From an uncultured Chloroflexota bacterium (GTDB lineage: Bacteria; Chloroflexota; Dehalococcoidia; Lucifugimonadales; CAJWER01), in the NCBI GenBank assembly GCA_913030785.1, contig CAJWER010000206.1, positions 1 through 5,509 on the forward strand: DNA of 5,509 bases. Reading direction: 5' to 3'. Positions within the stretch are counted from its first letter, which is position 1. The number at the start of each line of letters is the position of its first letter. The notes below the pieces were generated by a model. The model saw only the letters and a list, made by a program, of their open reading frames with translations. It did not search any database and was not told the origin of the DNA. This document shows positions 5,180 through 5,509 of the stretch, one piece after another. The position numbers and the translations under genes are program-made.

Positions 5180-5509
5180 AGCGCGAGGCGGCCTGTAAGC
5201 CGAGTTCTGTTCCCGACCTTCGATCAGTTTACGCCCCGCCGAGGCGGTGCTTCATCCCGATCTTAGGCCGGGTGGCAACCATCTATCTAGCCCCGCCGTT
5301 ACCGACGGGGTCAAGCGGCCAACCCGGGGATGGGCCGGATACCCTTAGCCCCTCTATTAGGCCTTGCACCGGATGGGGTTTGCCTGGACCCCCGATGTTA
5401 CCACCGGGGCGGTGAGCTCTTACCTCGCCATTTCACCCTTACCTTTTTCAAGGTGGTATGTTTTCTGTTGCACTTTCCGTCGGGTCACCCCGCCCCGCCG
5501 TTAACGGGC
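5180..5509 (-). ncRNA. rnpB: RNase P RNA (rnpB), bacterial type, 5' end cut by the window
   Basis: This is the catalytic RNA that matures tRNA 5' ends. On the minus strand, in order, it has AGTGCAACAGAAAA and then ACCACC, AGGTAAGGGTGAAATGG, GAGGTAAGAGCTCACCG, GGTGGTAACATC, AGGCAAACCCC, GTGCAAGGCC, CTAGATAGATGGTTGCC and finally ACAGAACTCGGCTTACAG near 5190-5210. These match the conserved core, including both P4 strands, in the order found in bacterial RNase P RNA. A compact hairpin ACCTT-GAAA-AAGGT replaces the larger P9-region stem of E. coli. The 5' portion (P1 to P3, with the GAGGAAAGTCC element) lies beyond 5509; roughly 80-110 nt are missing by comparison with E. coli. The exact 3' end is uncertain by about 10 nt because the P1 partner is not in view. 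It converges with the FGE gene. Confidence 0.96.

Noticed and set aside
5160..5509. Many GC-rich inverted repeats that might be taken for a repeat array or an attenuator
   Set aside because: They are the helices of RNase P RNA on the minus strand, identified by its conserved core sequences.

Overview
This is a mostly GC-rich bacterial fragment. The best guess is an uncultured Chloroflexota (Dehalococcoidia/SAR202-like) genome. That guess rests on a DppB-type peptide permease, TPR repeats of the style common in that group, a bacterial formylglycine-generating enzyme, a Bat-type sensor-domain protein, and a bacterial RNase P RNA. It comes from remembered family resemblance, not from any search.

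Left part (1-1411): a complete DppB-family ABC permease (175-1182). It is not followed by its usual DppC partner. Instead, a start-less fragment of a TPR protein (1193-1411) begins about ten bases after its stop, so the operon looks broken or rearranged.

Middle part (1412-2660): a visibly AT-richer segment carrying a six-TM voltage-gated-type cation channel (1554-2276). Its selectivity filter reads TIGYAYGD instead of TxGYGD, and the DNA there looks like a 6-bp in-frame tandem duplication. The channel is preceded by a 19-codon ORF with a strong Shine-Dalgarno and by a perfect 12-bp palindrome. It is followed by a hairpin, a broken minus-strand reading frame resembling the N-terminal flank of an AAA/RepA-like ATPase, and a self-contained tRNA-Trp(CCA) unit on the minus strand with its own promoter and terminator hairpin. 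A foreign-looking gene between two broken genes beside a tRNA suggests an accessory insertion site.

Right part (2809-5509): an SDR oxidoreductase with a complete catalytic set (2809-3591). Then comes a likely two-gene operon: a cysteine-containing protein resembling the sensor part of Bat-type regulators but without the DNA-binding domain (3699-4184), and a formylglycine-generating enzyme (4200-5153) with both catalytic cysteines. The enzyme would activate sulfatases, but none is encoded in this window. The window ends inside rnpB (RNase P RNA, minus strand), which converges on the enzyme gene and lacks its 5' end.
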